Positions 1 through 8,400 of a stretch of DNA of 14,157 nt are shown in pieces; the first letter of the stretch is position 1; every line of letters starts with the position of its first letter. The stretch spans positions 1 through 14,157 of the forward strand of contig CAIWTC010000133.1 in the NCBI GenBank assembly GCA_903915485.1. The letters are read 5' to 3'. The notes under the pieces are model-generated. The model was given only the letters and a program-made list of their open reading frames with translations, did not search any database and was not told the origin of the DNA. Source of the DNA: an uncultured Ignavibacteriales bacterium (GTDB lineage Bacteria > Bacteroidota > Ignavibacteria > Ignavibacteriales > Ignavibacteriaceae). The position numbers and the translations under genes are program-made.

Positions 1-588
1 TTCCATGGCTTTGTTAAACCTGATATGCCCTGGCATAAAGGAATCTTTGCATATTCAGTCCGCACAAATAAGTTGTTATGGAAAAATGAGGATATAGTTT
101 TTGCTTTCATTGAAGGTGATAAAATAATTGTTAAAGAACTTGGCTTTGAAGCAATAAAATATTTCAGTCTTGACTTGCTAACCGGTGAAAACCTAACACT
201 GCTTGAAGGCGATGACGAGTCAATGAAGAGCAGACAAACAAACGCGGCAACAAGTGTAGACTATTCGGATTACGCATTCCCAAATAATTATTCAGGCGAA
301 GGCGACACTGTAATCGAAAATTTACTTACAGAATTAAAACTTGAAAAGCAGGAAGTAACTGAATATATGTTCTTTGGACAACAGTGCGCGTTTACATTGC
401 AGACTGTTCATGCAGGCGGGCTTTACAATCAAAAAATATTTGTTGTTGACATCCCGTCAAAAAATATTATATTTAATGAAACTCTTAATGGAAATCAGAA
501 AACAAGACTGTTTGATTCTTATTTCGCCTATAAAAATTTTCTGATAATAATATGCGACAAGAGTGAAGTAATAATTTACTCATATTAA
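1..588 (+). CDS. DUF4905-like hypothetical protein, 3' part only
   Basis: The frame is open from the first base, so the true start lies left of the window; 195 residues are visible. The first visible residues read FHGFVKPDMPWHKGIFAYSV, followed by an alternating beta-strand pattern with turns such as RTNKLLWKNED. This resembles the sheet-rich DUF4905 proteins of Bacteroidota and relatives, in which a 'dPdmPehKGifA' segment recurs; the match is from memory and moderate. No signal peptide or membrane segment is visible in this part and no catalytic motif is recognised, so no function is assigned. An internal ATG at 25 is probably not the start because homology-like sequence continues upstream of it. 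The stop is 13 bases before the AMMECR1-family gene, so the two are probably co-transcribed. A beta-propeller/PQQ-like protein would be the main alternative reading. Confidence 0.55.
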   Translation, partial: FHGFVKPDMPWHKGIFAYSVRTNKLLWKNEDIVFAFIEGDKIIVKELGFEAIKYFSLDLLTGENLTLLEGDDESMKSRQTNAATSVDYSDYAFPNNYSGEGDTVIENLLTELKLEKQEVTEYMFFGQQCAFTLQTVHAGGLYNQKIFVVDIPSKNIIFNETLNGNQKTRLFDSYFAYKNFLIIICDKSEVIIYSY

Positions 589-601
589 TCAGGTAAAGTA
601 T

Positions 602-1180
602 ATGTTGCTAACTTCAAAGGATAAAGGCGTTCTATTATTATGTGCAAGGGAGTCTCTCAAGGGATTATTCAGCGATAATACTCCGCCTACAATTGATTAT
701 CAGTTTTACCCCGACCTTGTAAAACAATATGGGGCGTTCGTAACTCTTACAAAAAATGATGAGTTGCGTGGATGCATCGGTTACATTTATTCTGAGGATC
801 CGTTGTTTGAAGTAATAAAGGAGGTTTCAAAATTAGCAGCAACAGAAGACCCCCGTTTTCCTCCTGTCTCCGAAAATGAACTTTCCCAAATACTTATTGA
901 AATATCAGTACTCTCAAAACCCCAACCATTGAATGACTATAAAGATATTGAAATAGGGGTGCACGGTTTGCTGCTTGAAGAGCCTAATGCCCGCGGAGTT
1001 TTACTCCCTCAGGTTGCGGTTGAGCACAGTATGGATGTGAGTGGATTCCTAACATCTTTATGCAGGAAGGCAAATCTTCCGCCCAACAAATGGATGTCGG
1101 AAAAACTTAACATTAAAACTTTTACCGCTGATGTTTTCGGCGAACAAAAGAGAATAGATTTAACGGGTGAAAGAAATTAG
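602..1180 (+). CDS. amrA: AMMECR1-domain protein (AmmeMemoRadiSam system protein A)
   Basis: A 192-residue soluble protein made of a single AMMECR1 domain. The family hallmark LRGCIG is at residues 55-60 with the conserved Cys58. The usual downstream blocks follow: AATEDPRFPPV, LIEISVLSKP, GVLLPQVAVEH and a closing KWM segment. In prokaryotes this family (AmrA) often occurs with MEMO1-family AmrB and a radical SAM enzyme AmrS; the reaction of the set is not settled, though an RNA- or protein-modifying role and a ring-forming/alkylation role have been suggested. Length matches prokaryotic relatives. The ATG at 602 is preceded by only a weak AGG at 591-593. The end overlaps the MEMO1-family gene by 14 bases, supporting coupled translation. 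Family assignment is firm; biochemical role is not known from sequence. Confidence 0.93.
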   Translation: MLLTSKDKGVLLLCARESLKGLFSDNTPPTIDYQFYPDLVKQYGAFVTLTKNDELRGCIGYIYSEDPLFEVIKEVSKLAATEDPRFPPVSENELSQILIEISVLSKPQPLNDYKDIEIGVHGLLLEEPNARGVLLPQVAVEHSMDVSGFLTSLCRKANLPPNKWMSEKLNIKTFTADVFGEQKRIDLTGERN

Positions 1181-1979
1181 ACCACCGGCAGTTGCCGGAA
1201 TGTTTTATTCAAAATTTGAAGAAACGCTGAGGCGTGATATTCAGAAACTATTTGCAAGAGTTGAAGATACTTCTGAATTAAACTCAACAGTGGTAGTTGC
1301 TCCACATGCGGGATATGTTTATTCAGGTTTGACGGCCTCACATATTTTCGCAAGGCTTCCAAAAAACAAATATAAAACTGTTATAGTCGTTGCTCCAAGT
1401 CACCATGAATACTATGAGTTCGCGTCAATATTTCCGGGCGGTGCGTATTCTACACCTTTAGGGCAAATCCTTTTGGATAGAGAAAAAATCAGGACGATGA
1501 TGCGCGGTTCGAATACGATTCGCCTCGCTGAGCAAGGCCATGGACGGGAGCATTCTGTAGAGGTTATGCTGCCATTCCTGCAGGAAGCAATCGGAGAATT
1601 TAAACTTGTTCCACTTGTAATGGGTCAGCAAAATAAAATGCTCATAAATGAAATTGCGGTAAAGCTTGATTCGGTGATGAATGATGAAACACTTTTGGTT
1701 GTTAGCACAGACCTTTCGCATTTTCACTCGAAGAAAGATGCAGAACTAATAGACTCAAGGATTGAGGGATATATCAGTGCGGCAGATTCTGAAGCCCTTT
1801 ATGAAGGACTTGAGTCAGGTGCCTGCGAGGCATGCGGTGGCGGCGCAATTGTTGCCGCTTTAGAGGCACTCAAATTAAAACAGTCAGCTAAACCAAAAAT
1901 TATTCACAGAAGCGATTCGGGAGATGTCTCCGGTGACCGCTCATCAGTAGTGGGCTATATGGCCGCCTCATTAAATTAA
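1167..1979 (+). CDS. amrB: MEMO1-family protein (AmmeMemoRadiSam system protein B)
   Basis: A 270-residue MEMO1-family protein, related to extradiol (class III) ring-cleaving dioxygenases. The N-terminal block RPPAVAGMFY starts at residue 5, which fixes the start at the GTG at 1167, inside the AMMECR1 gene. Candidate metal ligands equivalent to human MEMO1 His49, His81 and Cys244 are present: His47 in APHAGYVYSG, His79/His80 in APSHHE, and Cys223 in ACEACGGGA. The family EHSVE and STDLSHF motifs are also intact. Relatives bind iron or copper; no confirmed bacterial reaction is known. It sits between AMMECR1 and a DUF2520 gene, 2 bases before the latter. No Shine-Dalgarno site is evident, so translation probably depends on ribosomes finishing the upstream gene. 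The family call is strong; catalytic activity is inferred only from retained ligands. Confidence 0.93.
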   Translation: MKEIRPPAVAGMFYSKFEETLRRDIQKLFARVEDTSELNSTVVVAPHAGYVYSGLTASHIFARLPKNKYKTVIVVAPSHHEYYEFASIFPGGAYSTPLGQILLDREKIRTMMRGSNTIRLAEQGHGREHSVEVMLPFLQEAIGEFKLVPLVMGQQNKMLINEIAVKLDSVMNDETLLVVSTDLSHFHSKKDAELIDSRIEGYISAADSEALYEGLESGACEACGGGAIVAALEALKLKQSAKPKIIHRSDSGDVSGDRSSVVGYMAASLN

Positions 1980-1981
1980 TT

Positions 1982-2893
1982 ATGCCCCCTCCTTCAATTG
2001 CTATTCTCGGCCCCGGAAAATTTGCACACTCGCTTACTGCTAATTTAGTTAAGCGAGGACTGAGGCCTTTATGCGTATATGCACGCAGCAGTGCAAGCGC
2101 AAAAGCATTCAAAAAGAAATTTAATATTCCCATTGCTTGCGATAAAGTATCGGATATACCTGAATCGGTTACGCATATATTTATAACTGTTTCGGATAAG
2201 GCTATCCCTGAAGTCGTTGACGCTCTCTTGAAAACAAAAATTAATTTTAAGAACAAATATATTTGGCATTTCTCCGGTTCGGAAACTTCTCATATCTTAA
2301 ATGAACTAAAAATCCGAAAGGCTATAACAGGTTCATTTCATATACTTCAAACATTCCCTGATTTATCAGTAAAAAAAATATCAGGGTACCCTGCCGCGCT
2401 TGAATCATCATCAAAAAATAGTTATGGAGAGATGAAAAGGATTTCCGAACTATTAAGGCTAAAGCCGTTTGCAATAAAGGCTGAAAAGAAATCGCTTTAT
2501 CATTTGGCGGGAGTAATGATATCAAATTTTACTGTTGCAAATTTTGCCGCAGCAGAAGAATTATTCAATAGATGCAATATTAAGGGGCTTGATTTTCAAA
2601 GCCTTGCCATGCCTATTGTTACGACAACTTTAGAAAATATTTCTAAGCTTGGAACCGTAAATGCATTATCGGGACCTGTTGAAAGGGCCGACTATTCTGT
2701 GGTGTCAACTCATCTGGGGGCGCTTACCGAAGAGTCGAATAAACTTGAGCATTTAACGAATGTATATTTTGAACTTTCAAAATATCTTATCAAGGTAGCC
2801 TCTGCCAAAAACAAAGGACGGGACTATAAAGAGATGGAGTCGATGCTGGTGATGATGCAGAAAAAATACAGAGAGCATGGGAAACTTTTTTAA
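1982..2893 (+). CDS. Rossmann-like, DUF2520 domain protein (dehydrogenase-like)
   Basis: A 303-residue soluble protein. Residues 6-17 (IAILGPGKFAHS) form a beta-strand with a GxGxxA dinucleotide-binding turn (Gly10, Gly12, Ala15). The next ~110 residues continue a Rossmann fold, with a VSDKAIPEVV segment and the WHFSGSE block. The second half is helical and carries DUF2520-type motifs: AGVMISNFTVANFAAAEELF and ALSGPVERADYSVVSTHL. This layout resembles ketopantoate reductase, pyrroline-5-carboxylate reductase and other 6-phosphogluconate-dehydrogenase-like enzymes, so an NAD(P)-dependent oxidoreductase is likely, but the substrate is unknown. The ATG lies 2 bases after the MEMO1 stop with no clear ribosome binding site. 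The last 17 bases overlap ComEC. Its place in this operon is typical of tight packing and does not by itself prove a shared pathway. Confidence 0.88.
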   Translation: MPPPSIAILGPGKFAHSLTANLVKRGLRPLCVYARSSASAKAFKKKFNIPIACDKVSDIPESVTHIFITVSDKAIPEVVDALLKTKINFKNKYIWHFSGSETSHILNELKIRKAITGSFHILQTFPDLSVKKISGYPAALESSSKNSYGEMKRISELLRLKPFAIKAEKKSLYHLAGVMISNFTVANFAAAEELFNRCNIKGLDFQSLAMPIVTTTLENISKLGTVNALSGPVERADYSVVSTHLGALTEESNKLEHLTNVYFELSKYLIKVASAKNKGRDYKEMESMLVMMQKKYREHGKLF

Positions 2894-5279
2894 GAAAAAT
2901 CCCGCCGTCCGTTTTACAATTCTTTTCATTTTAGGAATAGTATTTTCGAGAACATTGAACCCTGTGACGGGTTTGGTCTTGGGAGCAATTGTTCTTCTTT
3001 CCGGTGTTGTGTTTGTGCTAAACAATTATCAGCAGAAGAAAATTATCCCAATAAAAAATTATCTCGTGTTCATGTTAGTTGTGTGCATGGGAATGTTGAT
3101 TTATTCAGTGAACAATCGTTATGTGAAGGAACTTCCTACAGATAGAAAGTTTATTCGTAATGCGGAGGTCACCGGTAAAGTTAGCGCGATTGACCTCAAG
3201 AAAAAAGGCAGACTGGTATTTTATGTAAATGTTTATTCGCTAACCACGGGTGATACTGCATATACAAATCCGTGTGAAGTATTATGTTCATACAGTGATA
3301 CATCTCAAGTTCTAATTGATTCACTTTATGCCACAATCAAACATGGTTTCGTAATACGCTTCAAGGGTAATTACTCAATCGGTAAGCAGATGCGTAATCC
3401 GGGAGAGTTCGATTATTCAAGTTATCTTAGGGAACAGGGAATCTCGGGCACGGTGACAATGGAGAAAACTCATCATATAGAAGTGCTTTCGTCTGATGCA
3501 GAGATAATACCGACTTTACTTTTATCTTTTAGAAATGGAATTTCAAGAAGGATAGAAACACTGTTTGATGAAGATGCGGCAGGGTTGGCAAAAGGATTAC
3601 TTCTTGGAGATAAAAATGACATACCCTATGAACTGCAGAGTAAGTTTGTTAATGCGGGTGTGGCACATGTGCTCGCGGTAAGCGGCCTTAATGTTGCGTT
3701 TGTTTCATTAATGATATTTTTGTTGCTTGGAAGATTCTCTCTTCATGTCAGATATATCGCCTCTGCAATAGGGATAACGGTTTTTTGGCTTATTGCGGGA
3801 AACTCTCCGCCGGTTGTTCGTGCTGTATTGATGGGGTATATCGTTATTATCAATTATTTTACTAACAGAAGTTCGTCGGGAATAAACACACTTTTCTTAA
3901 CAGCATTTATACTGCTCGTTTTTGCACCTTCTGATTTGTTCACGGCAAGTTTTCAACTTTCATTTGGCGGGGTATTGGCACTGCTGATTATTTACCCGAT
4001 GATGAAAATATTCATTTACAAGCTTTCAATTAAAAACAATCTGTTCAAAAAACTTATATTGTTCGGGGCAATATCGTTTGCTGCTCAAATTGGAATACTG
4101 CCAATAACAAACTACTATTTCGGTAAGGTATCTTTTGCATCCTTATTCGCAAATATACTGGTCGTGCCTGCTACAACCGCGGTAATGGGCGCGGAAATAC
4201 TAACGCTGATAATATCTATATTCATCCCGCCTCTTGCACAACTGGATGCTAACGGATGCAACTTTATTACGAAACTGATATACAAGTTCGTTGAGTTCAG
4301 CGGTGGAGAATCATTCTCATATATTGCTATAACATCATTCCCCGGTTATGCGGTGCTGACTTATTATATTCTTCTAGCAGTGTTTTTATATTTCTTTACC
4401 AAGTTCATAAGCAATAAGTCTAAGGTGGTTTTGATAGTATCGTTTTTAAGCAGTTTGGTTATGTTCCATGTGATACTGAATACTTCATTGTTTCAACCGG
4501 GTAAACTTAATGTTTTGTTTGTGGATGTAGGTCAAGGTGATGCGACGCTTATCCAAACACCAAACGGTAAAGTTATTTTGATTGATGCGGGAAATGCTAC
4601 AGGTCGATTCGACAACGGGAAGCGGGTGCTGCTTCCTCTGATGAATAAACTAAATATATCGTCAATTGATTATGCAATACTTTCACATTTTGATGCTGAC
4701 CACTCAAGGGGTTTGTTTTCATTGCTCAAAGAAGATAAAGTAAAGGAACTTATCCTGCCGCCGTCCTTTGGCTCAGATGAAGCGAAAGTTATTCTTGACT
4801 TGGCTGCCGCTAAAAAAATAAAGATAACTATTCCCGCAGATTCTGCATGGACAATTGATAACTGCAAATTTTACTTCATGAATAATCTTCCCGCGTGGAG
4901 CACAATGGAGTATTCTGCAAATGACAAGTCATTGTGTGTTAAGCTTGAGTACGGCAGTTCATCAACATTGTTGATAGGAGATGCACAGTCAGGCAGGGAA
5001 AATTTGTTGGATGAGTATATGAAACCGTTTCTGAAATCCGACATACTTAAAGTTGCTCATCACGGCAGTAAATACAGTTCGATAAATAAATTTCTAACTG
5101 ATGTGTCTCCCGAGATGTCGGTGATAAGTGCAGGAGAGGGTAACATGTATCATCACCCGAACAAGGAAACGCTGACACGGTTAGAGCAGGCAAAAACTAA
5201 AGTGTTCAGAACTGATGTATCCGGAGCGCTGCTTTTCCGGAGTGATGGAATCAAGTTTGATGCAGTCAACTGGAAATAA
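2877..5279 (+). CDS. comEC: ComEC/Rec2-family DNA uptake channel with metallo-beta-lactamase domain
   Basis: An 800-residue multispanning inner-membrane protein with the full ComEC layout. Two N-terminal membrane segments (about residues 10-50 and 60-80) precede an OB-like DUF4131 region (to ~200). The polytopic competence domain (~230-530) includes GLLLGDK, HVLAVSGLNV, PPVVRAVLMG and FQLSFGGV. The C-terminal metallo-beta-lactamase domain (~542-800) has VDVGQGDA (550-556), the metal motif HFDADH (His604, Asp606, Asp608, His609), Asp702 in LLIGDAQSG, and AHHGS (His728). ComEC forms the channel that carries one DNA strand into the cytoplasm during natural transformation; the lactamase-like domain is thought to degrade the other strand. 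All metal ligands look intact. One oddity is Asn in SGLNV, where most relatives have His. No other competence genes lie in the window. The ATG overlaps the DUF2520 gene by 17 bases. Confidence 0.95.
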   Translation: MGNFFKKNPAVRFTILFILGIVFSRTLNPVTGLVLGAIVLLSGVVFVLNNYQQKKIIPIKNYLVFMLVVCMGMLIYSVNNRYVKELPTDRKFIRNAEVTGKVSAIDLKKKGRLVFYVNVYSLTTGDTAYTNPCEVLCSYSDTSQVLIDSLYATIKHGFVIRFKGNYSIGKQMRNPGEFDYSSYLREQGISGTVTMEKTHHIEVLSSDAEIIPTLLLSFRNGISRRIETLFDEDAAGLAKGLLLGDKNDIPYELQSKFVNAGVAHVLAVSGLNVAFVSLMIFLLLGRFSLHVRYIASAIGITVFWLIAGNSPPVVRAVLMGYIVIINYFTNRSSSGINTLFLTAFILLVFAPSDLFTASFQLSFGGVLALLIIYPMMKIFIYKLSIKNNLFKKLILFGAISFAAQIGILPITNYYFGKVSFASLFANILVVPATTAVMGAEILTLIISIFIPPLAQLDANGCNFITKLIYKFVEFSGGESFSYIAITSFPGYAVLTYYILLAVFLYFFTKFISNKSKVVLIVSFLSSLVMFHVILNTSLFQPGKLNVLFVDVGQGDATLIQTPNGKVILIDAGNATGRFDNGKRVLLPLMNKLNISSIDYAILSHFDADHSRGLFSLLKEDKVKELILPPSFGSDEAKVILDLAAAKKIKITIPADSAWTIDNCKFYFMNNLPAWSTMEYSANDKSLCVKLEYGSSSTLLIGDAQSGRENLLDEYMKPFLKSDILKVAHHGSKYSSINKFLTDVSPEMSVISAGEGNMYHHPNKETLTRLEQAKTKVFRTDVSGALLFRSDGIKFDAVNWK

Positions 5280-5280
5280 G

Positions 5281-5297
5281 ACTAAATTCTTTTTAGT
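5281..5297 (+). terminator. Weak AT-rich hairpin after comEC
   Basis: A 6-base inverted repeat ACTAAA (5281-5286) and TTTAGT (5292-5297) flanks a 5-base loop directly after the comEC stop. The stem is AT-only apart from one G-C pair and is followed by TATTC rather than a U run. It could slow RNA polymerase at the end of the left operon, but it is a poor intrinsic terminator; read-through toward the kinase is possible. Confidence 0.2.
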
Positions 5298-5357
5298 TAT
5301 TCACCTAGGCTAAACCGAAGAATCAGCAAATATAAGCGGATAAAGGCACTAGAAATA

Positions 5358-5386
5358 TTGACACATTAATTTATTTGCGGTATATT
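5358..5386 (+). promoter_or_regulatory. Near-consensus sigma-70 promoter for the ten-PAS kinase
   Basis: A perfect -35 hexamer TTGACA (5358-5363), exactly 17 spacer bases, and a -10 hexamer TATATT (5381-5386, five of six consensus positions). Predicted transcription start is about 5392-5394, leaving a leader of roughly 74 bases before the ATG at 5467. The leader holds two small alternative inverted repeats: CTATTT/AAATAG (5418-5423 with 5444-5449) and ATTTC/GAAAT (5433-5437 with 5443-5447). Both end just upstream of a GGGAAG site (5455-5460). Such a strong match suggests constitutive expression by the housekeeping sigma factor. Confidence 0.7.
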
Positions 5387-5466
5387 CAATTGAGAAATAA
5401 GAATAATTTCAATAAAACTATTTATACTTCAGATTTCTAACCGAAATAGAGTATGGGAAGATCTTT

Positions 5467-8400
5467 ATGGCTAAGAATTCAAAAAAATATGACGAGCTTT
5501 TAGAAAAATATGAAGCTCTCCGTCGGGAATTCGAGATGCTGAATTCTTCCGGTCCTCCAAATAATCCCGTCACTGACGATACGAACCTCCCAAAATCACC
5601 TGATGAGAGTTATCAAGCTTTTTCATCGGACATTTCAGAACATAAACTTGCAGCAGAAAAACTCAAACAAATCAGTGAAAAATGGGAAGCGATTATCTCC
5701 GCTTCACCCGACGGGATTGGAATGGTTTCTCTTGACGGAAAGATACAGTTTGTGTCAGATAAACTAGCCGAGTTGTATGGTTATACGATTGAGAATAAAG
5801 GTGAAATTGTGGGGATGTCATTATTTGATTTTATCGACCCGTCTGATGCTTTGAGGTTGAATACTAACTTACATAAAGTCCTTTCGGGCGAAAAAATTCC
5901 TAAGATTGCAGAATACAGGGCCTTTAAAAAAGATGGTTCACGGTTTGACTTTGAAGTTAATTACAATATTTTATATGATGCCGAAGGGACACCGGTAAGC
6001 ATCCTGTTTGTTGAGAGGGATATAACTGAACGGAAACAAATTGAAGCGGAATTAAAAGAGAGTGAGCTGAAATATCGATCGTTAATTGAGTATTCTAGTG
6101 ATGTTGTTTTTTGCGTTGATGCAAAAGGTGAATACCAGTTTGCAAATAAATCGTTCGCCTCTGCGTTTGGGAAGTCGCCCGAAGAATTTATAGGTTTAAC
6201 ATATTGGGATATATATTCAAAAGAGCAGGCTGATTTCAGGCAATCGATAACTTCACAAGTGTTTAAAACAGGGGAAACCCAGCGCAGCGATATTGAAGTA
6301 CCCTTCCCAGATAAGACGCTATATTTTATTGCGCATGCAAACCCAATTGTAGATGAAAATGGAAATGTGATTTTATGCTTAGTAAACAGTACTAACATAA
6401 CTGATCGCAAAAATGCTGAACTTGCCTTGAAAGAAAGCGAACTGAAATACAGAGAACTGGTTGAGCACTCTCCCGATGCAATTGCAATTCACATCAACGG
6501 AAAAATTGTTTTCGTTAATAATGAATGTGTTAGATTGATGCGGGGAGCCTCTGCGGATGACTTGATTGGGAAGACAGTGCTTGATTTTGTTCATCCGGAT
6601 TACCGGCAGTTTGTTTTTGAAAGGATGAAGAAAGCGGCAACTGAAGGAATTGTGCTGCCTCTTGTCGAAGAAAAATTTATTCGTTTTGATGGAACTCCTG
6701 TTGATGTTGAAGTAAAAGCCGTGCCTTTAACTATGGACGGTAAGCCCGCGGTACAGTTGATTGTTCGCGATGTTACAGAACGCAAATGCGCAGAAGAAAC
6801 ATTAAGAGACAGTCAATATTTTCTTTCGGAATTAATAGAAAATAGCGGTGCTCTGATTTTTGTAAAGGATATACATGGGAGATACGAGCTTGTAAATAAC
6901 AGGTGGGAGGAACTGACCGGAATCAATAGAGAAAAAGCACTAGGGAAAACAGATAAAGACTTATTCCCCGGTAAAATTGGTGAAGAGTTCCGTAAAAATG
7001 ATTTACGGGTGATTGAGCAGGGAAGTGCCTTCGAGATAGAGGAAATGCTTGAAGATTCGAACGGTAATAAATATTTTCTTGCCATTAAATTTCCGATACG
7101 CGACAAAAATAACATTATAAGAGGCGTATGTGGAATAACCACAGAAATTACTGAAAGAAAAAATGCCGAAGAAAAGCTTCGTGTAAGCGAAGCACATTTC
7201 CGACTGCTTACCGAGGATGTTTCTGATATAGTTTGGAAACAGGATGCAAATAATATTTTTACTTATATAAGTCCTGCAGATGAACATTTACGGGGATATA
7301 CTGCTGATGAAGTAATTGGTCATCACCCGTTTGAATTTTTCAGCGAAGAAAGTATTGCGTCTGTTGCTGAGATGGCTAAAAAACTGGAAACTGCAGCAAT
7401 GCGCGGTGAAAATATTGAATCTGCAGGTTTCGAAGTTAGGCAGAGATGCAAAGACGGCAGATGGATATGGACAGAAATTATATCTAAGGTTGAACATGAC
7501 GAATATGGGAAAGTTACCGGATTTCATGGGATAAGCCGCGACATCACTAAGCGAAAAGAAATGGAGCAAGAATTAAAACTTTCGGAAATTACTTATCGTG
7601 GAATTATTAACGAAGTTTCGGAATTAATCTATGTTCAGGATGAAGAAGGCCGATTTTTAGATGTTAATGCTCAGGCTGAAAAAATATATGGTTATAGTCG
7701 TGAATATTTTATAGGGAAAACACCAGAGTTCCTTTCTGCTCCCGGGAAAAATGATTTTGAAAAAGTTATTAAAGCAATAGAAAACGCGTTCAACGGAGTT
7801 CCTCAAAATTTTGAATTCTGGGGGATTACAAAAGATGGGCGAGTGTTCCCAAAAGAAGTTAGCGTGTCTTTGGGTACTTATTATGGCAAGAAAGCCATTA
7901 TTGCAGTTGCCAGGGATGTTACCGAACGGAAGGCGGTCGAGGCTGAGCTTGAAGAAAACAGGGAAAAATACCGGGCATTAAGCGAGGCAACATTTGAATC
8001 AATCTTCCTCTCTGAAAAAGGTATCTGTATTGAGCAAAACCTTACTGCTGAAAAAATGTTCGGTTATACTTCTGAAGAAGCATTGGGCAGGTATGGAACT
8101 GATTGGATAGTTCCTGAAGACAGGGATATGGTGATGAATAATATGCTTAAAGGTTATGAAGATCCTTATGAGGCTACTGCATTAAGGAAAGACGGCACAA
8201 CATTCCCATGTATGCTTCGCGGAAAGATGATGTATTTTAAAGGAAGAAAAGTCCGTGTAACTTCGCTTTCGGATATATCTGAGCAAAAACAAGCAGAACT
8301 GGCGCTTAAAGAGAGCGAAGAAAAATATCGTACCATCATTCAATATTCTAATGACCCGATTTACAGCATCAGTTCGGATTACAAATATAGATTTGTTAAT

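Noticed and set aside
5961..6410. 149-codon open frame on the minus strand inside the ten-PAS kinase
   Set aside because: It lies wholly antisense to well-conserved PAS domains, has a serine/phenylalanine-rich composition typical of reverse-frame reading, and no recognisable motif.
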